A stretch of 64,000 nt of DNA from Plantago ovata (GCA_028274465.1 CM051456.1:99849050-99913049), one strand, 5' to 3'; shown: positions 11,103 through 22,813, counted from the first letter of the stretch. Notes: a model not told the origin generated them from the sequence alone. Numbers and translations are program-made.

Positions 11103-12559
11103 CTAACCTTCAGTGGAGGTGGTAAGGGTAAGCTCAAGGTGATCAACCTCCCTTTGATCACTAGATATCTCGAAGTATGGCTTCACTCGCTGGCCATTCA
11201 CCTTGAAGGTATTCCCCGTCTTTGGATCAAAGAGTTTTACAGCTCCATGGGGAGCAACTTCGATAATTTTGTACGGTCCATCCCAACGAGTACGGAGCTT
11301 TCCAGGAAATAGTCGAAGGCGAGAATTAAATACCAAAGCTTTTTGTCCAGGAATCAATTCCTTACGTACTATACCACGATCATGATACTTCTTAGTACGT
11401 TCCTTGTAGATTTTGGCATTTCGTAAGCACCTAGTCGTAATTCATCAAGCTCATCTAGTTGCAACAATCGTTCCTCGCCAGCTTTTCCCATATCAAGATT
11501 GAGTGCCTTTATAGCCCAATATGCCTTGTGTTCCAGTTCTACGGGGAGATGACATGCTTTCCCATACATAAGTCTATACGGAGTGGTCCCGATCACCGTC
11601 TCGTAGCTAGTCCTGTATGCCCAAAGTGCATCATTCAATTTTCCTGCCCAATCTTTCCTACTAGGCTTCACTACTCGCTCCAGGATCTTCTTGATTTGAC
11701 GGTTGCTGACTTCGACTTGTCCTGATGTCTGTGGGTGATACGGTGTAGCTATACTATGGTGGACACTGTATCTCTTAAGAAGGGAGGCAAACGTTCTATT
11801 GACGAAGTGTGACCCTCCATCACTGATGATTGTCCTAGGGCACCCAAATCTTGAGAATATTACCTCCTTCAGGAACTTCATAACCACTGCCCCGTCATTT
11901 GTTTTTGTAGGAATTGCCTCCACCCATTTAGTCACATAGTCCACTGCTACAAGAATGTATACATAGCCTCCACTTGATGGAAATTGTCCCATGAAATCAA
12001 TGCCCCATACATCGAATGGTTCTACCACTAGATTCCCTAGAAGGGGCATTTCATCTTTCTTCCCAATACTACCACCTCGTTGACATGGGTCACAATTCTT
12101 CACAAAATTTCGAGCATCTTTGTATATTGTTGGGCAGAAAAATCCTGCTTGCAGTACCTTGCGAGCTGTTTTCAACCCACTATAGTGTCCCCCACAATTA
12201 AGCACATGGCAATGACTCAGCACACTTTGTTGCTCTTCTTGTGGCACGCATCTCCTTAGAATCCCATCAGCTCCTTCCTTGAATAGATGCGGATCATCCC
12301 ATATGTAAGTCTTGCAACGCTTGGCAAGAGCTCTCTTGTCTGAGGCTGAAAAGTTAGTGGGGCAAACATTCATAGCCAAATAGTTTACAGTATCTGCATA
12401 CCATGGCTCTTCGTTAGTCTTCATTAAGTGCTCATCAGAGAGGTCCTCATTGATGGGTATCGAATCAACATGGATATTAGGTATTCTAGATAAATGATCT
12501 GCTACTAAATTCTCCCTACCAGCTCTATCCACTATGGTCAAATCAAAGTCTTGCAGCAA
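11103..12559 (-). pseudogene. Element 2 integrase (frameshifted near its C-terminal end)
   Basis: The frame 12559-11369 carries the zinc-binding domain ([10 protein letters not shown], then CDPCQR). The catalytic core follows, with [23 protein letters not shown] and [15 protein letters not shown] providing the Asp, Asp and Glu. The Athila-like tail [21 protein letters not shown] follows. The frame 11357-11103 continues with the C-terminal module ([22 protein letters not shown]). The two frames differ, with the break near 11360-11400. The catalytic triad looks intact. Confidence 0.87.
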
Positions 12560-13463
12560 AAGGACACAACGATTAATCTAGGCTTAGAATCTTGCTTAGC
12601 TATCAAATGTCTCAAAGCAGCATGATCAGTATGGACATTCACAGGATGGCCAATTAAATAAGACCTAAACTTTTGTAAAGCAAAGACAACAGCTAAAAAT
12701 TCCTTTTTAGTAGTTGTATAATTAACTTGTGCAGAGTCTAGAGTCTTACTAACATAGTAAATCACATGATACTGTTTATCAACTTTTTGGCATAAAACAG
12801 CACCCATAGCAAAATTCGAAGCATCACACATAATCTCAAAAGGAAGATTCCAGTCAGGCGGCACAACAATGGGAGCAGAAACAAGCTTTTCCTTAAGGGT
12901 ATTAAAAGCAACTAAGCATTCATTAGAGAAATGGAAAACCACATCTTTAGCAAGCAAGCTACTTAAAGGTTTAGCAATTTTCGAAAAATCTTTAATAAAC
13001 CTCCTATGAAAACCTACATGGCCAAGAAAAGATTGCAATTCTTTCACACAAGTAGGTGGGGGAAGTTTTTTGATGATTTCGATCTTAGCCTTGTCTACCT
13101 CAATACCTCTTTCAGAAACTACATGTCCGAGGACAATGCCTTCTCTAACCATATAATGACTCTTCTCCCAGCTTAAGGTCAAGTTGCACTCAATGCACCT
13201 TTTCAAAACAAGATCTAATCTTTGCAAGCATTCATCAAAGGAATCACCAAAAGAGAAAAATCATCCATGAAAACTTCAACAAATTTAGTTACCATGTCAG
13301 AGAAAACAGAAAGCATGCACCTTTGAAAAGTGGCGGGAGCATTGCATAGTCCAAATGGCATCCTCCTACAGGCAAATGTTCCGAATGGGATCCTCCGGTG
13401 CAATCGGAATCTGGTAGAAACCTGATAAACCATCAAGAACACAATAAAACTTCCGCCCCGCAA
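12538..13463 (-). pseudogene. Element 2 RT (later part) and RNase H
   Basis: The frame 13463-13215 includes the fingers/palm motif RRMPFGLCNAPATFQRCM and FMDDFS, the YVDD-equivalent catalytic pair. The frame 13227-12538 includes ECNLTLSWEKSHYMV, the thumb LQSFLGHVGFHRRFIKDFS, and RNase H with MCDASNFAMGAVL, the VNYTTTKKEFLAVV glutamate and VHTDHAALRHL. Two frameshifts, near 13370-13400 and 13220, interrupt what was one open frame. Confidence 0.87.
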
Positions 13464-14586
13464 GGCGGTTTAGCATGTCATCTATAAATGGTAAAGGGAA
13501 GTGGTCTTTCTTAGTGGCGGCATTTAATCTTCTATAATCAATGCACATCTGCCGTCCAGTGGTCTTCCTAACCGGTACCAATTCTCCCTTCTCATTCTCC
13601 TCCACCGTGACTCCTGATTTCACTTCTTTCTTCACCACCTCTTGCATGGATGGATTTATCCTTCGCTGAGGTTGCCTAACGGGTTTGGCGTCCTGCTCTA
13701 GAGTGATGTTGTGCACGCACCGTGTAGGGCTAATTCCTTTGATATCACTGATCCCCCATCCTATAGCTGCGGAATTTTCCTTCAATACTTCAATCAGTTT
13801 ACTTTCTTCATTGTCGGAGAGATGTGAGGAGACAATTACAGGCTTCTTCTGATTTTCTCCTAAGTACACATACTTGAGGTGCGCAGGAAGCGGTTTCAAT
13901 TCTAAGCTAGGTTCTTCAGGAAACCCACTTTCTTCCTCTTCTTCATCTAAAGGTTCAAGTACCTCTTCTCCTGCGGGAATTTCTGGGGTGCTATCCATTA
14001 TTTCAACTAGTTCCCTTGCTTCTTCCGTCATGCAGCACGTCTCAGTTTGCATTGTCAGTGCCTCCTCAAGTGGTTCACGATTACCATGGCAATGATGAAA
14101 TTCGGGGATCACGGATTCATAGCAATCGACAAATTTTAACTCCTCCGCGACTTCCTTATCTCCGATGCTACATCCTATCAACTCAATCTTCTCGCCCAGT
14201 ACCTCCATGGTTATTTTCTTGCCCTTAAGTTCAAGGCATGTGTTGGTAGTTGCCATGAATGGTCTCCCAAGTAGTACTATGTGCTCACGGATATTGCTCT
14301 TTCCCTCGTCCGCGGACTTCATTATTACAAAATCAGCTGGGATTATCAATTTGTGCACCTTCACAAGGATGTCTTCTATTATCCCGACCGGCCTCTTCAC
14401 ACTTTGGTCCGCCATTTGGACGACCATATTAGTTGGTGTCAATTCTCCGAGTTCCAGGGTCTTGTACACTGAATAGGGTATTAAGTTAATGCTAGCTCCT
14501 AAGTCAAGCATTGCCTTCGTAGTTCGTCCATTCCCTAAGGCGATGTCGATGATGAAACTTCCAGGATCCTTTTTCTTCACGGGCAA
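13366..14586 (-). pseudogene. Element 2 protease and early RT
   Basis: The protease-like domain has KAMLDLGASINLIPYSVY; the usual DTG triad reads DLG here, so the catalytic Thr is replaced. VLLGRPFMATTNTCLEL is the second conserved block. RT begins at PTRCVHNITLEQDAKPVRQ and shows CIDYRRLNAATKKD and FYCVLDGLSGFYQI, which contains the first catalytic Asp. A segment expected after NPSMQEVVKKEV, present in related Athila RTs, is missing. The frame is the same as gag, from which it is separated by TGA at 14587-14589. Confidence 0.85.
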
Positions 14587-16131
14587 TCAAGCAATTGAGT
14601 TGACCGTTTCAACCCCATTCACTTCCTTCCCCGAAGTAACCCTTTTGTTCTTGATCTCACGAAAGAATTTCGTATAAGCTGGAATGTTTTGGATTAACTC
14701 CAAGAGAGGCACATTGACTTCCACTTTTGACAGGCGTTGGAATAGGGGTGATTCTTGAATATCCTTCTTGGCTGGCTTGATCCGACTTGGGAATGGTACA
14801 TGTGGCTTCGGAGGCACATAAGGATTGGAAGATTTGTGAAGTTCCCCTGGCATACTAGTTCCTACCTCGACTTCGTCATCACCTATGTCTATCACGGATG
14901 GTCTTGGTTCATCATTCCATCCCGGAACTTCTTGAGGTTCTTTGGAACTTTCGCTAACCTCTTGTTCTGTGCTTGGTCCTGTATTTTCGATCTCAGTAGA
15001 TTCCACCCGTTTAGGACGTACGAAGTTAGGAATTTTGGTCATCTTGCCTCCTCGGAGTAGTAGATTCACCTCTTCGCACTCATTCTCCTTAGTAGTAACA
15101 GCTGGAAGTGGCTCGGGATCAGTTTCAAGTGTCTCATCGGGAGGACTGGGATCGCCCGGTTCCCTGGAGTTTGGGGGGCTATTTTCCCCCTACCTCGGGT
15201 GGTTTGCTCACTACTTCCAGGGGGTGTCCTCGACTGCCTTACCGCACCTTCCGCATTTCAACAGGCTAAGCTCCTTGATAAGTTGCTCAGTTACTTCGAC
15301 CGCTTCAAAAGCTTTCTCGATGCGAAGATTGTTCTCACCTTGCCCTGCGTGTGCTATCTCGAAAACACTCTCAACGGCTTTAATCCCTGCGTAAAACGAA
15401 AGTTCATCCTCCTCACTGATGTCTTCGTCCTCAGAATATCCTTCGCATAACCCGTCAGTTTCGCCTTGATTTGAATATACGTTGGTGACTTCATTCGACA
15501 TTATTTTCTCGGTTTGTGCGGATCCATTGGCGTACTTTTGAAAGACCTTCACTGCTTCTTCAACTGTACATTCTTCTAAACCTCCACACATCCCATCCAC
15601 TTGAAGCCTAACTTCATCACGTAGTCCACCAACAAAAAACCAAATCAACTCCCCATCGTCGAAACGGTGGTGGGGGCACTCACGTTTATACAGCTCAAAA
15701 CGTTCATATGTGTCACAGAACCGCTCGTATTCACCTTGTTTGAAGTGTTCGATCCGATTCCGCAATGCAATCGTCTTATGGTAAGGCATGAAACGTGCCA
15801 AGAACTCCTCTACTACTTGGCTCCAGGTCCTTAGTGATCCTGGTGCTAACCTCGCTATCCATATCCTTGGTTCATATCCCAAAGCAAAAGGAAATAATTT
15901 CCTGCATAATTGATACTTGGTGAACCCCTTTGCTGGAACTTTTGCTATTTCCTCTTCATAGGACCTGATGAAGCTTATCGGATTCATATCCTCTCCATCT
16001 TCGAACCTCGGTATCCTTCTCACTATAGAACTTGTTACCTCATACCCCGATAACTCTTCTTCCAAGTATATAGCTGACCCCCTCCTGATTTGCGAGAACG
16101 TAGGCGTCAAGCGGGCTTTTAAGGTCGTCAT
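14587..16131 (-). pseudogene. Element 2 gag with two in-frame stops
   Basis: The frame 16131-15211 has the capsid-type domain: FPFALGYEPRIWIARLAPGS, then EEFLARFMPYHKTIALRNRI and YKRECPHHRFDDGELIWFF. It ends in a single C-x2-C pair (KCGRCGK) just before TAG at 15211-15213. The frame 15069-14587 continues in the same frame with an acidic, proline-rich linker and reaches TGA at 14587-14589. The start at 16131 was chosen because it precedes the conserved domain; related gag proteins may start differently. The sequence is clearly divergent from the gag of elements A, B, C and 4. Confidence 0.8.
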
Positions 16132-16352
16132 ACCTGGAAATCTGTATCAGGAGTAACTCAAAGCTGAAAATTAGCCTCGTTAGAAATTTCGAAAATCGAG
16201 AATATTTCTAGATATCGAATACTACTAAGGCTAGGAAAGGAGAATAGGAAAGCAGTATCAGAGAGAGAGATTAAAAAGGAAAACTTAAACTACTAGAATT
16301 AGGAATTGAATGCTGAAAATATAAACAAATTAAACAAAAAAAAGGAGTATAG
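16132..16352 (-). other. Element 2 5' untranslated leader
   Basis: Non-coding, A/T-rich leader between the primer site and the gag start on the minus strand. It resembles the leaders at 41944-42091 and 51212-51354 (for example the tract read as CTCTCTCTGATACTGC on the minus strand). Confidence 0.6.
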
Positions 16353-16370
16353 TCCCCGGCAACGGCGCCA
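16353..16370 (-). promoter_or_regulatory. Element 2 primer-binding site for tRNA-Asp
   Basis: On the minus strand this reads TGGCGCCGTTGCCGGGGA, complementary to the 3' end of plant tRNA-Asp including CCA. It lies three bases inside the 5' LTR, where minus-strand DNA synthesis starts. Confidence 0.9.
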
Positions 16371-16373
16371 ATT

Positions 16374-17698
16374 TGATGAACGCGCGGATGTCGTGCTCCG
16401 AGCAAATCAAATAAATTTGTTATTTACCCAAAGGCAATTCACAACTACAACGAAAACCGTAGTGTAGCAGTAGAATAACCTCGAGTGTCGATCTCTAAGG
16501 ACTATAACTAGCTTTATCAAATCTAATTTAGAATATAAAAACAGCAGACGATATAGCAAAGGTTTTTCTTAACAGATAATGGAGATTGGTGATAGTATGG
16601 TCCTTCAAAGCATAACGGGTTAATAATCATGCGTAAATTCCTCGGTTTTGCATGGAGATCTTTGATCAATTAATTGTCCGGTTGTAATTATCAAACACTA
16701 CGAAGATAAATAGATAGGTCAAAAGACTATTAAATTGTCCAATTGTTTTCCGTAATTATTCAACACTACGAAGATATAGATATGCTAAAGTCCAATGAAT
16801 TGTCCAGTTGTGTGCAATAATTAATCAACATACGAAGATATAGATTCCGCTAGATCAAAGAAATAAAGCAATAACACGGAGTATAATGCGCGATATAGCC
16901 ATTAGCATAATTATCAACCCTTCGCTAAGAATTCACATACTATCACCAAAGATAAGTTTAGCTACTCATAGTTGTCATGCAATCAACAGAAATCATAGAA
17001 CAAAACATATTGAAAGATATATAAAAATAAGTAGAAAAACTATAAGATACAATGCTACCGAAGGTTGTCAGTCTCCGAAAAATCGCAATCTTACAAGCTC
17101 CAAACTGCTAAGAAAAAGTATCTCCTAAGCTATGAACCCCCAGAACAGGCTCTGGGAAGTTCCTACCTAAAACTACAGAGAAAGGTGAGAGAATAGGTCT
17201 GGAAAAGTCTGAAATTCAGAGAAAAACTGAGCAACTATATATAGTGTTCGAATTTGTGTGGGGCGTGGGGCGAAGGGCCCCACACACCGGGCGAGTCGCC
17301 TGGTGTGGGGCGATTCGCCCCACGTCCCGGGCGATTCGCCCGGGAGTAAATTCCGGAATTTTGCGCGTTTTCGATGCGTTTTTGGATTTCTTCCCCTTTT
17401 CGGACTCGGTTTCTGACTTCTAGTGGCCTTCTAACCTCCAGATTCGACCCCTAGACTCCAAATCCTATCCGGAAACCTTCAGATACTCCAAATAGGCTTC
17501 TGGAACACCAATTCCTTGTCAACTTCAATATAATTGCCCGGAAATCATCGTTTTTCAACCAAAACCTGTAAAATAAAAACTAATGGGAAACGTGACACTA
17601 TTATAATAAAATGCACTAAAATATAGCTAAATTAACATAGAGGATAGCTAAAATAGGTGAAAAAGACTCAAATGAAAGTGTAAAATACACATTCATCA
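16374..17698 (-). repeat. Element 2 5' LTR with promoter
   Basis: This LTR is 1,325 bp and runs from TGATGAACG to TTCATCA. It drives minus-strand transcription. The palindromic TATA box CTATATATAG is at 17235-17244, and the GC-rich palindrome array (GGGCGATTCGCCC-type units) at 17257-17343 lies directly upstream in the direction of transcription. Target duplication ATATC follows at 17699-17703. Confidence 0.92.
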
Positions 17699-17703
17699 AT
17701 ATC

Positions 17704-18142
17704 CTTGTAATGTGAGAAGGAACAAGCCTTATTGAGCTTCGCCCATCCCGAAATCTGATGGTCGGACTACGCGTCCATCAGGAAGGGTGAAGTTTAATGC
17801 GGCCGGTTGAGGAGGGTTCACTGCTACGGGAGGTTGATTGATTGCTACTGGAGGAGGCTGCCCTCTAGGCTCGGCGTTGTTTGAGACTCTGAACGCTCCA
17901 TAGGAACTTCCTACCGGAACTCCTTGGGGGTTGTTTTCCCCCGATCTTTCATCTTGGGAGTTGGTGACATTAGTGAATGCCCCCTCCGTGTAATCTTGGT
18001 TCCTTGCAACATTGTTATTTCTCGGTGCCCTCGGAGCAGCAGTCGTTCCTCCTCCTCGACCGTTACTAGGGGGACAGCCCCTAGGTCGAGGAGGATTCCT
18101 CGGTGGTGCATTAGCAAGACGGTTGCTTCTTCTGGGAGGCAT
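17704..18142 (-). pseudogene. Element 1 gag, N-terminal part
   Basis: The open frame 18142-17729 starts with an Arg/Pro-rich MPPRRSNRLANAPP segment followed by Gly/Asn-rich and PPVA repeats, consistent with the disordered N-terminus of Tat-lineage gag. TAA at 17729-17731 and a frame change separate it from the capsid part at 8625-7175. It begins 70 or so bases inside the primer site, as expected for a start codon. Confidence 0.65.
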
Positions 18143-18210
18143 ATTCGTGAAGGGTCACGAGGAGAGTAGTGGCTCGACCAGTAGGGCTAGGAATGACCTT
18201 TTGTGTCGCT

Positions 18211-18228
18211 TCCCACAGACGGCGCCAA
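18211..18228 (-). promoter_or_regulatory. Element 1 primer-binding site
   Basis: On the minus strand this reads TTTGGCGCCGTCTGTGGGA next to the LTR end. The first nine bases after the leading T's match the complement of the tRNA-Asp 3' end; the rest differ, so the exact tRNA cannot be named from sequence alone. Confidence 0.65.
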
Positions 18229-18229
18229 A

Positions 18230-19038
18230 TGTTGAAGGGTAATTCGTACTTCTTCCTAAGTTCGCAATGGATCGTCAACCTAAGCTATTCTAGTTCTTCT
18301 TCATGTAGTGTTCCTCTTGGATTGGTAATGAACTTTCTTGTAGCTTCATCGCACCTGAAATATACTGGAGGGGGGGGGTTAGTGTTTCTTGCCCGGTCTG
18401 TAAGATATCAGACCAGAGTGACGACTTTACGTGTAGGGAGTTGTGAGGCTTCCCTAGTACGAGTAGTAAATGTGGTGGGTGAGTGGTAGGTGAGAGGTGT
18501 TAATGCTTACCCGCTGGGTAATGAATGAGTCCTTTATATACTCGTAGACTTTTAATATCAGCCCTTGTAGGATCGTGACAAGTGTCCGGACGTTATTGAA
18601 GTCGACTTAGGCCCAAGCCCATTAAGGAGGTCCATGGGCCTTGGCCAAAACATCTTGGCTAGGGTTGAGAGGGCAACATGGACATTTCGGGTCCCACTTA
18701 GTAATCTGGAGGACGGGCCCCACTGGGAGCGACCATGGGTGGTCGCCCAGGTGTCCTCGTGCGTTCCTCTCACGTTGGTGGTCCGAGTAGTGCTCTGCCT
18801 AGTTTCTCTCAGAGAGTGTTACCTTGACGTAAGGCCTCCTCGAGCCCTAGAGATGCTCCTCGAGCCCAATAGCTGCTTTGTCCCTGTGATGAGCTTATTT
18901 TGAGGGTTGGCCGCTTAGTGATGGTCGGACCCTATGTTGGTCGAACCACACCTTAGTGACATACTTGGGTGTGGTCGCGCCCCTTGAGGGACGACCTATT
19001 ATGCTTTGTCGCGCTCTTAGACCGCTCCAGTTCGTACA
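18230..19038 (-). repeat. Element 1 5' LTR
   Basis: It runs from TGTTGAAGGG at 18230, directly after the primer site, to TTCGTACA at 19038, where copia RNase H coding sequence begins. A minus-strand TATA box (TATATAAAG) is at 18533-18541. The outer boundary is inferred from where copia homology resumes and from the TGT/ACA ends; the matching LTR is not in the window. Confidence 0.7.
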
Positions 19039-19512
19039 TGCGGACTGGACTTATTTCAACACTAACACTGATGACTTTAAGTCACAGACAGGATACGTAT
19101 TCAAATTGAATGGAGGAGCTATCTGTTGGAAGAGTTCTGAGCAAGCCACGATTGCTGACTCATCCACAGAAGCCGAGTACATTGCTGCATCAGAAGCATC
19201 GAAAGAAGCTGTCTGGATTTCAGAGTTTTGAAGGAATTGAGGGTTGTTCGTGCTCCTAGTCCAATAACGATTTATTGTGACAATACGGGCGCCGTCGCTC
19301 AAGCCAAGGAACCTAGATCTACAAAAAAGAACAAACATGTACTTAGAAAGTATCACGTTATACGTGAGATTATTGATAGAGGAGAAGTTAGTATAGAATG
19401 TGTCTCTACCACGGACAACGTGGCAGATCCTTTCACCAAGGTCTTATCAGTGGATGTCCACTTAAGACATTATTCTAATCTAGGTATTAAGCATAAAGGT
19501 TACTGGCTCTAG
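19039..19512 (+). pseudogene. Copia element C1: RNase H, C-terminal part of pol
   Basis: The frames 19039-19231 and 19228-19512 form a Ty1/copia RNase H. Visible motifs are YVFKLNGGAICWKSS, the ADSSTEAEYIAASEASKEAVW block with the catalytic Glu, ITIYCDNTGAVAQAK with an Asp, and KHVLRKYHVIREII. The end shows VSTTDNVADPFTK and a TAG. A one-base shift near 19229 separates the frames. Everything upstream is cut off by element 1. Confidence 0.87.
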
Positions 19513-19526
19513 TCCAAGTGGGAGAT

Positions 19527-21591
19527 TGATAGTGTATATGTCCTAGAGACAGTCCTTATTAAGGGCATGCTGCCCTTATAAAGGGCATATATGTACTATT
19601 ACACAGGTCAACGTAATATAATATATGTTTGTTGTTTGACTATTGAGTATCGCTTTCATATTTATATTACACCAGGCATGCAGCATGTCATATCTCTATT
19701 CCTGACTGTATTTTATTAAACATGTCCCCTCGGATAGATGACCGATCACATAGATAGTGGGAGCTATGTGAGTTATCATCTATCCCAAACTCTCCCTAGT
19801 CGAGGTTCATCTCGGATGTAGGGGTCTGAATGAACCAGCTGAGACTAGTATGCGTGGAGGTTATACTTGTTGGAGCAAGTGTGAGCCGATCCCATGGCCA
19901 CAGAACGGATTGTAGGACAATCAAGAAACGTTCCCATAACTGCGCATAGTTGTTCGAAGGATGATTACCGAACAATGGAAGTACCCACCGGACACTCCCA
20001 TCGATGTATAATCTACACCGAAGTGTCTATGGGAACCGGTAAGTTGTCGAAGTGATGCCAGTCGTCCTTTGGACTTACAGGACTTTATCATCACATTTGT
20101 TGCCCCATATCCTTGGTGGACCCGTCGATGTCAGCTCTGAATAAGCAGTTGACCCAAGACACGATCCAGGATTATGGCTACACGCAAATGGGGATGATAA
20201 GTGTTTCTGTGAAGGATTCATCTCTCATGTGTAGCACAGGAGAGCACTGCTCATAGTCGTTCATAGTTGTGATTGGTAAAACCACTGGCCAGCGTATCAA
20301 TATTATTATGATAGTCATAATAGATATTGGATTCACCATGCAACTCACTGAAGACGCCCGTGGATGTATTATTGGGATAGACACTTCATCGATCCTAGAT
20401 GCATTCGAGTCAGTCAGATGAAGGGACGTTACCATCGCCGCGTTGAGCGCAACAGACTTCGCAACGAAAGGGTTTGCTTTGAGAAACCTCTCAAACGTCC
20501 TCATGTATTAATATTGTAAATGGAACCGTCTAGGAATTCCATTATGCCAAGTGTAGCACTTGCTTAATACAATGAGATGGAATCAACTTATCCGAATATC
20601 CTTGAAGATGGAATCACAATTAATTTGGAATTAATTGTGATTGATGGATTATAATAATTTGTGGCTCAATTAATGATTTGGAATTATTAATTGAATTCGC
20701 TGACTAATTGTATTTTATGTAAATACAATTAGAGATTATATTTTAGAAATATAATAGAGGTTTGATTTGAAATGATATGTTAATTTAGAATTAATATATG
20801 CACATGGGCAAAATCTACTTGAAGTTTGAATTGCCTTAGAACTATAAGTGGGTCCCAAAATCCGGACCCACCTATCACCCTTGAGACACGCGCACGCGCT
20901 CGCAGCTGGGGTAGGGGAAGGAGTCCGACTCCTTCCTCTATTAGAAGTCCAAGGGATAAGTTAGATTTTCCTGATTGAGTTCTAACTTGATTGGGAATGA
21001 ATCTAGACTTGAATTTGTTTCCTAGTGCGATAAGAATTAGATTCTTATTCCTTTATGAAGTCTAATTGATTATTCATTAGGCTTCTATTGACTACTATAT
21101 ATAGTAGACTATTAGAGAGCTTTTATGATGGTTGATTCAACAGACAGGTTTTAGATCATTCTTTCTACCAGTTTTCTTAGAGAAAATAAAAGCTCTCCCC
21201 TCCCTCTATACCAGCCACGCGCGCGCCACCCCTCACCGGAGGAAAACCGCCGCCCCATCTTCTTGGACACACAAAGAATATCCTAGCATTCTTTCCGATA
21301 AGTTGTTCATCCGTGGTTACCAAGGTTGAGGTTCAAGGAGATGGAAACTGACTTTTATTGTCTTGCAAATAATCAAAGTATTGCAGATATCTTCGACTTC
21401 GATGAAGAAGAAGAATTGCCGGATTATTACGAAGACTTGAAAGTTGTGCTTGCTTTAGGAGTATTGTAAGTCTTCTAATTGACTTGTTTAAATATATACG
21501 GTATATACATAATCAATTAACCTGCATGTTAAGAAAATTTTTGAAATTCCGCTGCGTACCCTAGGGGTAACTCTGACCGTATTTTCTTACA
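19527..21591 (+). repeat. Copia element C1: 3' LTR
   Basis: The LTR follows the pol stop after a purine-rich tract (AAGTGGGAGA) and starts TGATAGTGTATATGTCC. A TATA box (CTATATATAG) lies at 21095-21104. The end is placed at about 21591 after TTCTTACA because a new coding frame begins at 21592. The start is well supported; the end is inferred. There is no convincing ORF inside it. Confidence 0.7.
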
Positions 21592-22813
21592 GCCTTCAGC
21601 AACCACTCAACCAGAACAATTTGTGGCTACAGACCTTGGCAAAAAGGTTGCTGCTCTTGATAAAGAAGAAGATGTTGAAAGCTCTTCTAGATTTTCTGAT
21701 CATGAGGAAGAGAGTAATGAAGTTGAGAAACTTGTAGATCATTCTGATTCTTCTGAAGGATCATATGAAAAGCTTAGAATATAAAGTCGAGAAGACCAAC
21801 TAGCCACTGAATTAAAGGCTCATGCAGTTGCTCCCACACTTTTTCCATTTCCTAATTTAGATGAGTTTACACCAAGACTCATAGCACTTATGGAAGTTCA
21901 TGCAAAGTGTAAAACTGAAGATGAGGAGCTGCTTGTTGAAAAGCCCATGAATATTGAAAAGGTCCTGACTACCTTGCTGAGATGCTCCAGAAGTCTCACT
22001 TTAGCTCAAGCTGATGTAAACCTTCATCATAAGAGCTATGAGAAAGAAGCAAGACAGGCCATGAGGGTTGCACGTAATGCTCTGCAAAAGGCCCAGAAAG
22101 CTCTTGATCAAAAAGATCTTTACTCCAAAAGAGCTTCTGAGGACATGAGAAACATAAGGGAAGAGTTGTTCAAGTACAACAATGATCAGCAAGACATTTT
22201 GCTTAACTACAACAGTTTAAAGAAACTTGCTGAAAATTGCAATGAGTTCTTCTCAACTCAAATTTTTCATATCTTGCAATCCATGTCTAAGGGGGAAGAA
22301 AGACCAACAAAGAAGAAAAGCAAAAAGGATTTGCCTCCTCCTGCTCCTTCCTCCTCTGTGCTAAAACTACCAGGACCATCATCAGCAGAACCAATTGTTG
22401 AAAAGCAAGGTTCAAGATCTCAGAAAAGATCTAAGACTGATTATGAAAGAAGTTCAGCAAATGCGGCAAAGAAGAGGAAAACCGCTGCTGACACTTCTAT
22501 TGCTCGTAGAGATGATGTCATTTATCAAACAACTGACGATGATAATGATGATGATACTCCTATCTCTAAGGTTTTGAATATCAAGCCAACCTATGCCAGA
22601 ACTCAATCTGGTCATTCTAAACATTTCTCCTCTGACTCCAAGTCCTCAGCAAAGAAGGCTGGTGGAAGTTCAAGGGAAAGAAGAAGGAAAAGAAGAGAAG
22701 AAAAACAGAAACTTGTTGATGCTGCTGTTGGCTTAGGTGTTCAATACACCAAAACAAGCAACAAAGAAACCACTAGTAAGACAGATGAAAGAATTTTGGA
22801 TCCTAAAACTTGA
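21592..22813 (+). pseudogene. Coiled-coil basic ORF upstream of the SIRE-like LTR (function unknown)
   Basis: One reading frame stays open from about 21592 to 22813 except for TAA at 21782-21784; the longest intact part is 21890-22813 (307 codons). The N-terminal part is acidic (DHEEESNEVEKL). The middle is a long helical, Lys/Glu/Gln-rich region likely to form a coiled coil (ARNALQKAQKALDQKDLYSK). The C-terminal part has basic nuclear-signal-like clusters (TKKKSKKDLPPPAP, RERRRKRREEKQK) around an acidic DDDNDDD run. I do not recognise a named domain. In SIRE-type copia elements an extra ORF of this general type lies between pol and the 3' LTR, which fits its place just before an LTR. Confidence 0.5.

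Larger units (their letters stand above)
8626..17698 (-). mobile_element. Element 2: Athila-lineage Ty3/gypsy element, full length with pol
   Basis: The element is 9,073 bp with LTRs at 8626-9943 and 16374-17698, TSD ATATC and a tRNA-Asp primer site at 16353-16370. On the minus strand it encodes gag, protease, RT, RNase H and integrase in order. RT motifs (CIDYRRLNAATKKDHFPLP, RRMPFGLCNAPATFQRCM) are of the Athila type. No envelope-like ORF is present between integrase and the 3' LTR. LTRs and 3' UTR are closely related to family A on the right of the window, while the gag is clearly different. Several stops and frameshifts make it non-functional now, but it is the only element here with an Athila-type RT and integrase. 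Confidence 0.92.
881..19038 (-). mobile_element. Element 1: Ty3/gypsy retrotransposon, Tat lineage, split by element 2
   Basis: Element 1 occupies 881-8625 and 17704-19038. Read on the minus strand it has an LTR (18230-19038), a primer site, gag, protease, RT, RNase H, a second archaeal-type RNase H and integrase. The second RNase H after the RT-RNase H block marks the Tat lineage. The element is dead: it has in-frame stops in gag-pol, a deletion in RT, a tandem duplication of RT-RNase H and a frameshift in integrase. The 3' LTR is not in the window because the LTR fragment 1-880 sits where the element would continue. Its host sequence is the copia RNase H of C1. Confidence 0.85.

Noticed and set aside
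14587-14589. Programmed TGA readthrough between gag and protease in element 2
   Set aside because: A TAG also occurs in the same frame at 15211 and there are later frameshifts, so ordinary decay explains it; I see no flanking readthrough signal that I could defend.
16353-16370. tRNA-Asp gene
   Set aside because: Only the 3' terminal 18 bases match, in the antisense sense of a primer-binding site; no cloverleaf is present.
19039-19043. TGCGG as the right-hand target duplication of element 1
   Set aside because: The left flank of element 1 is not in the window, so the duplication cannot be confirmed.
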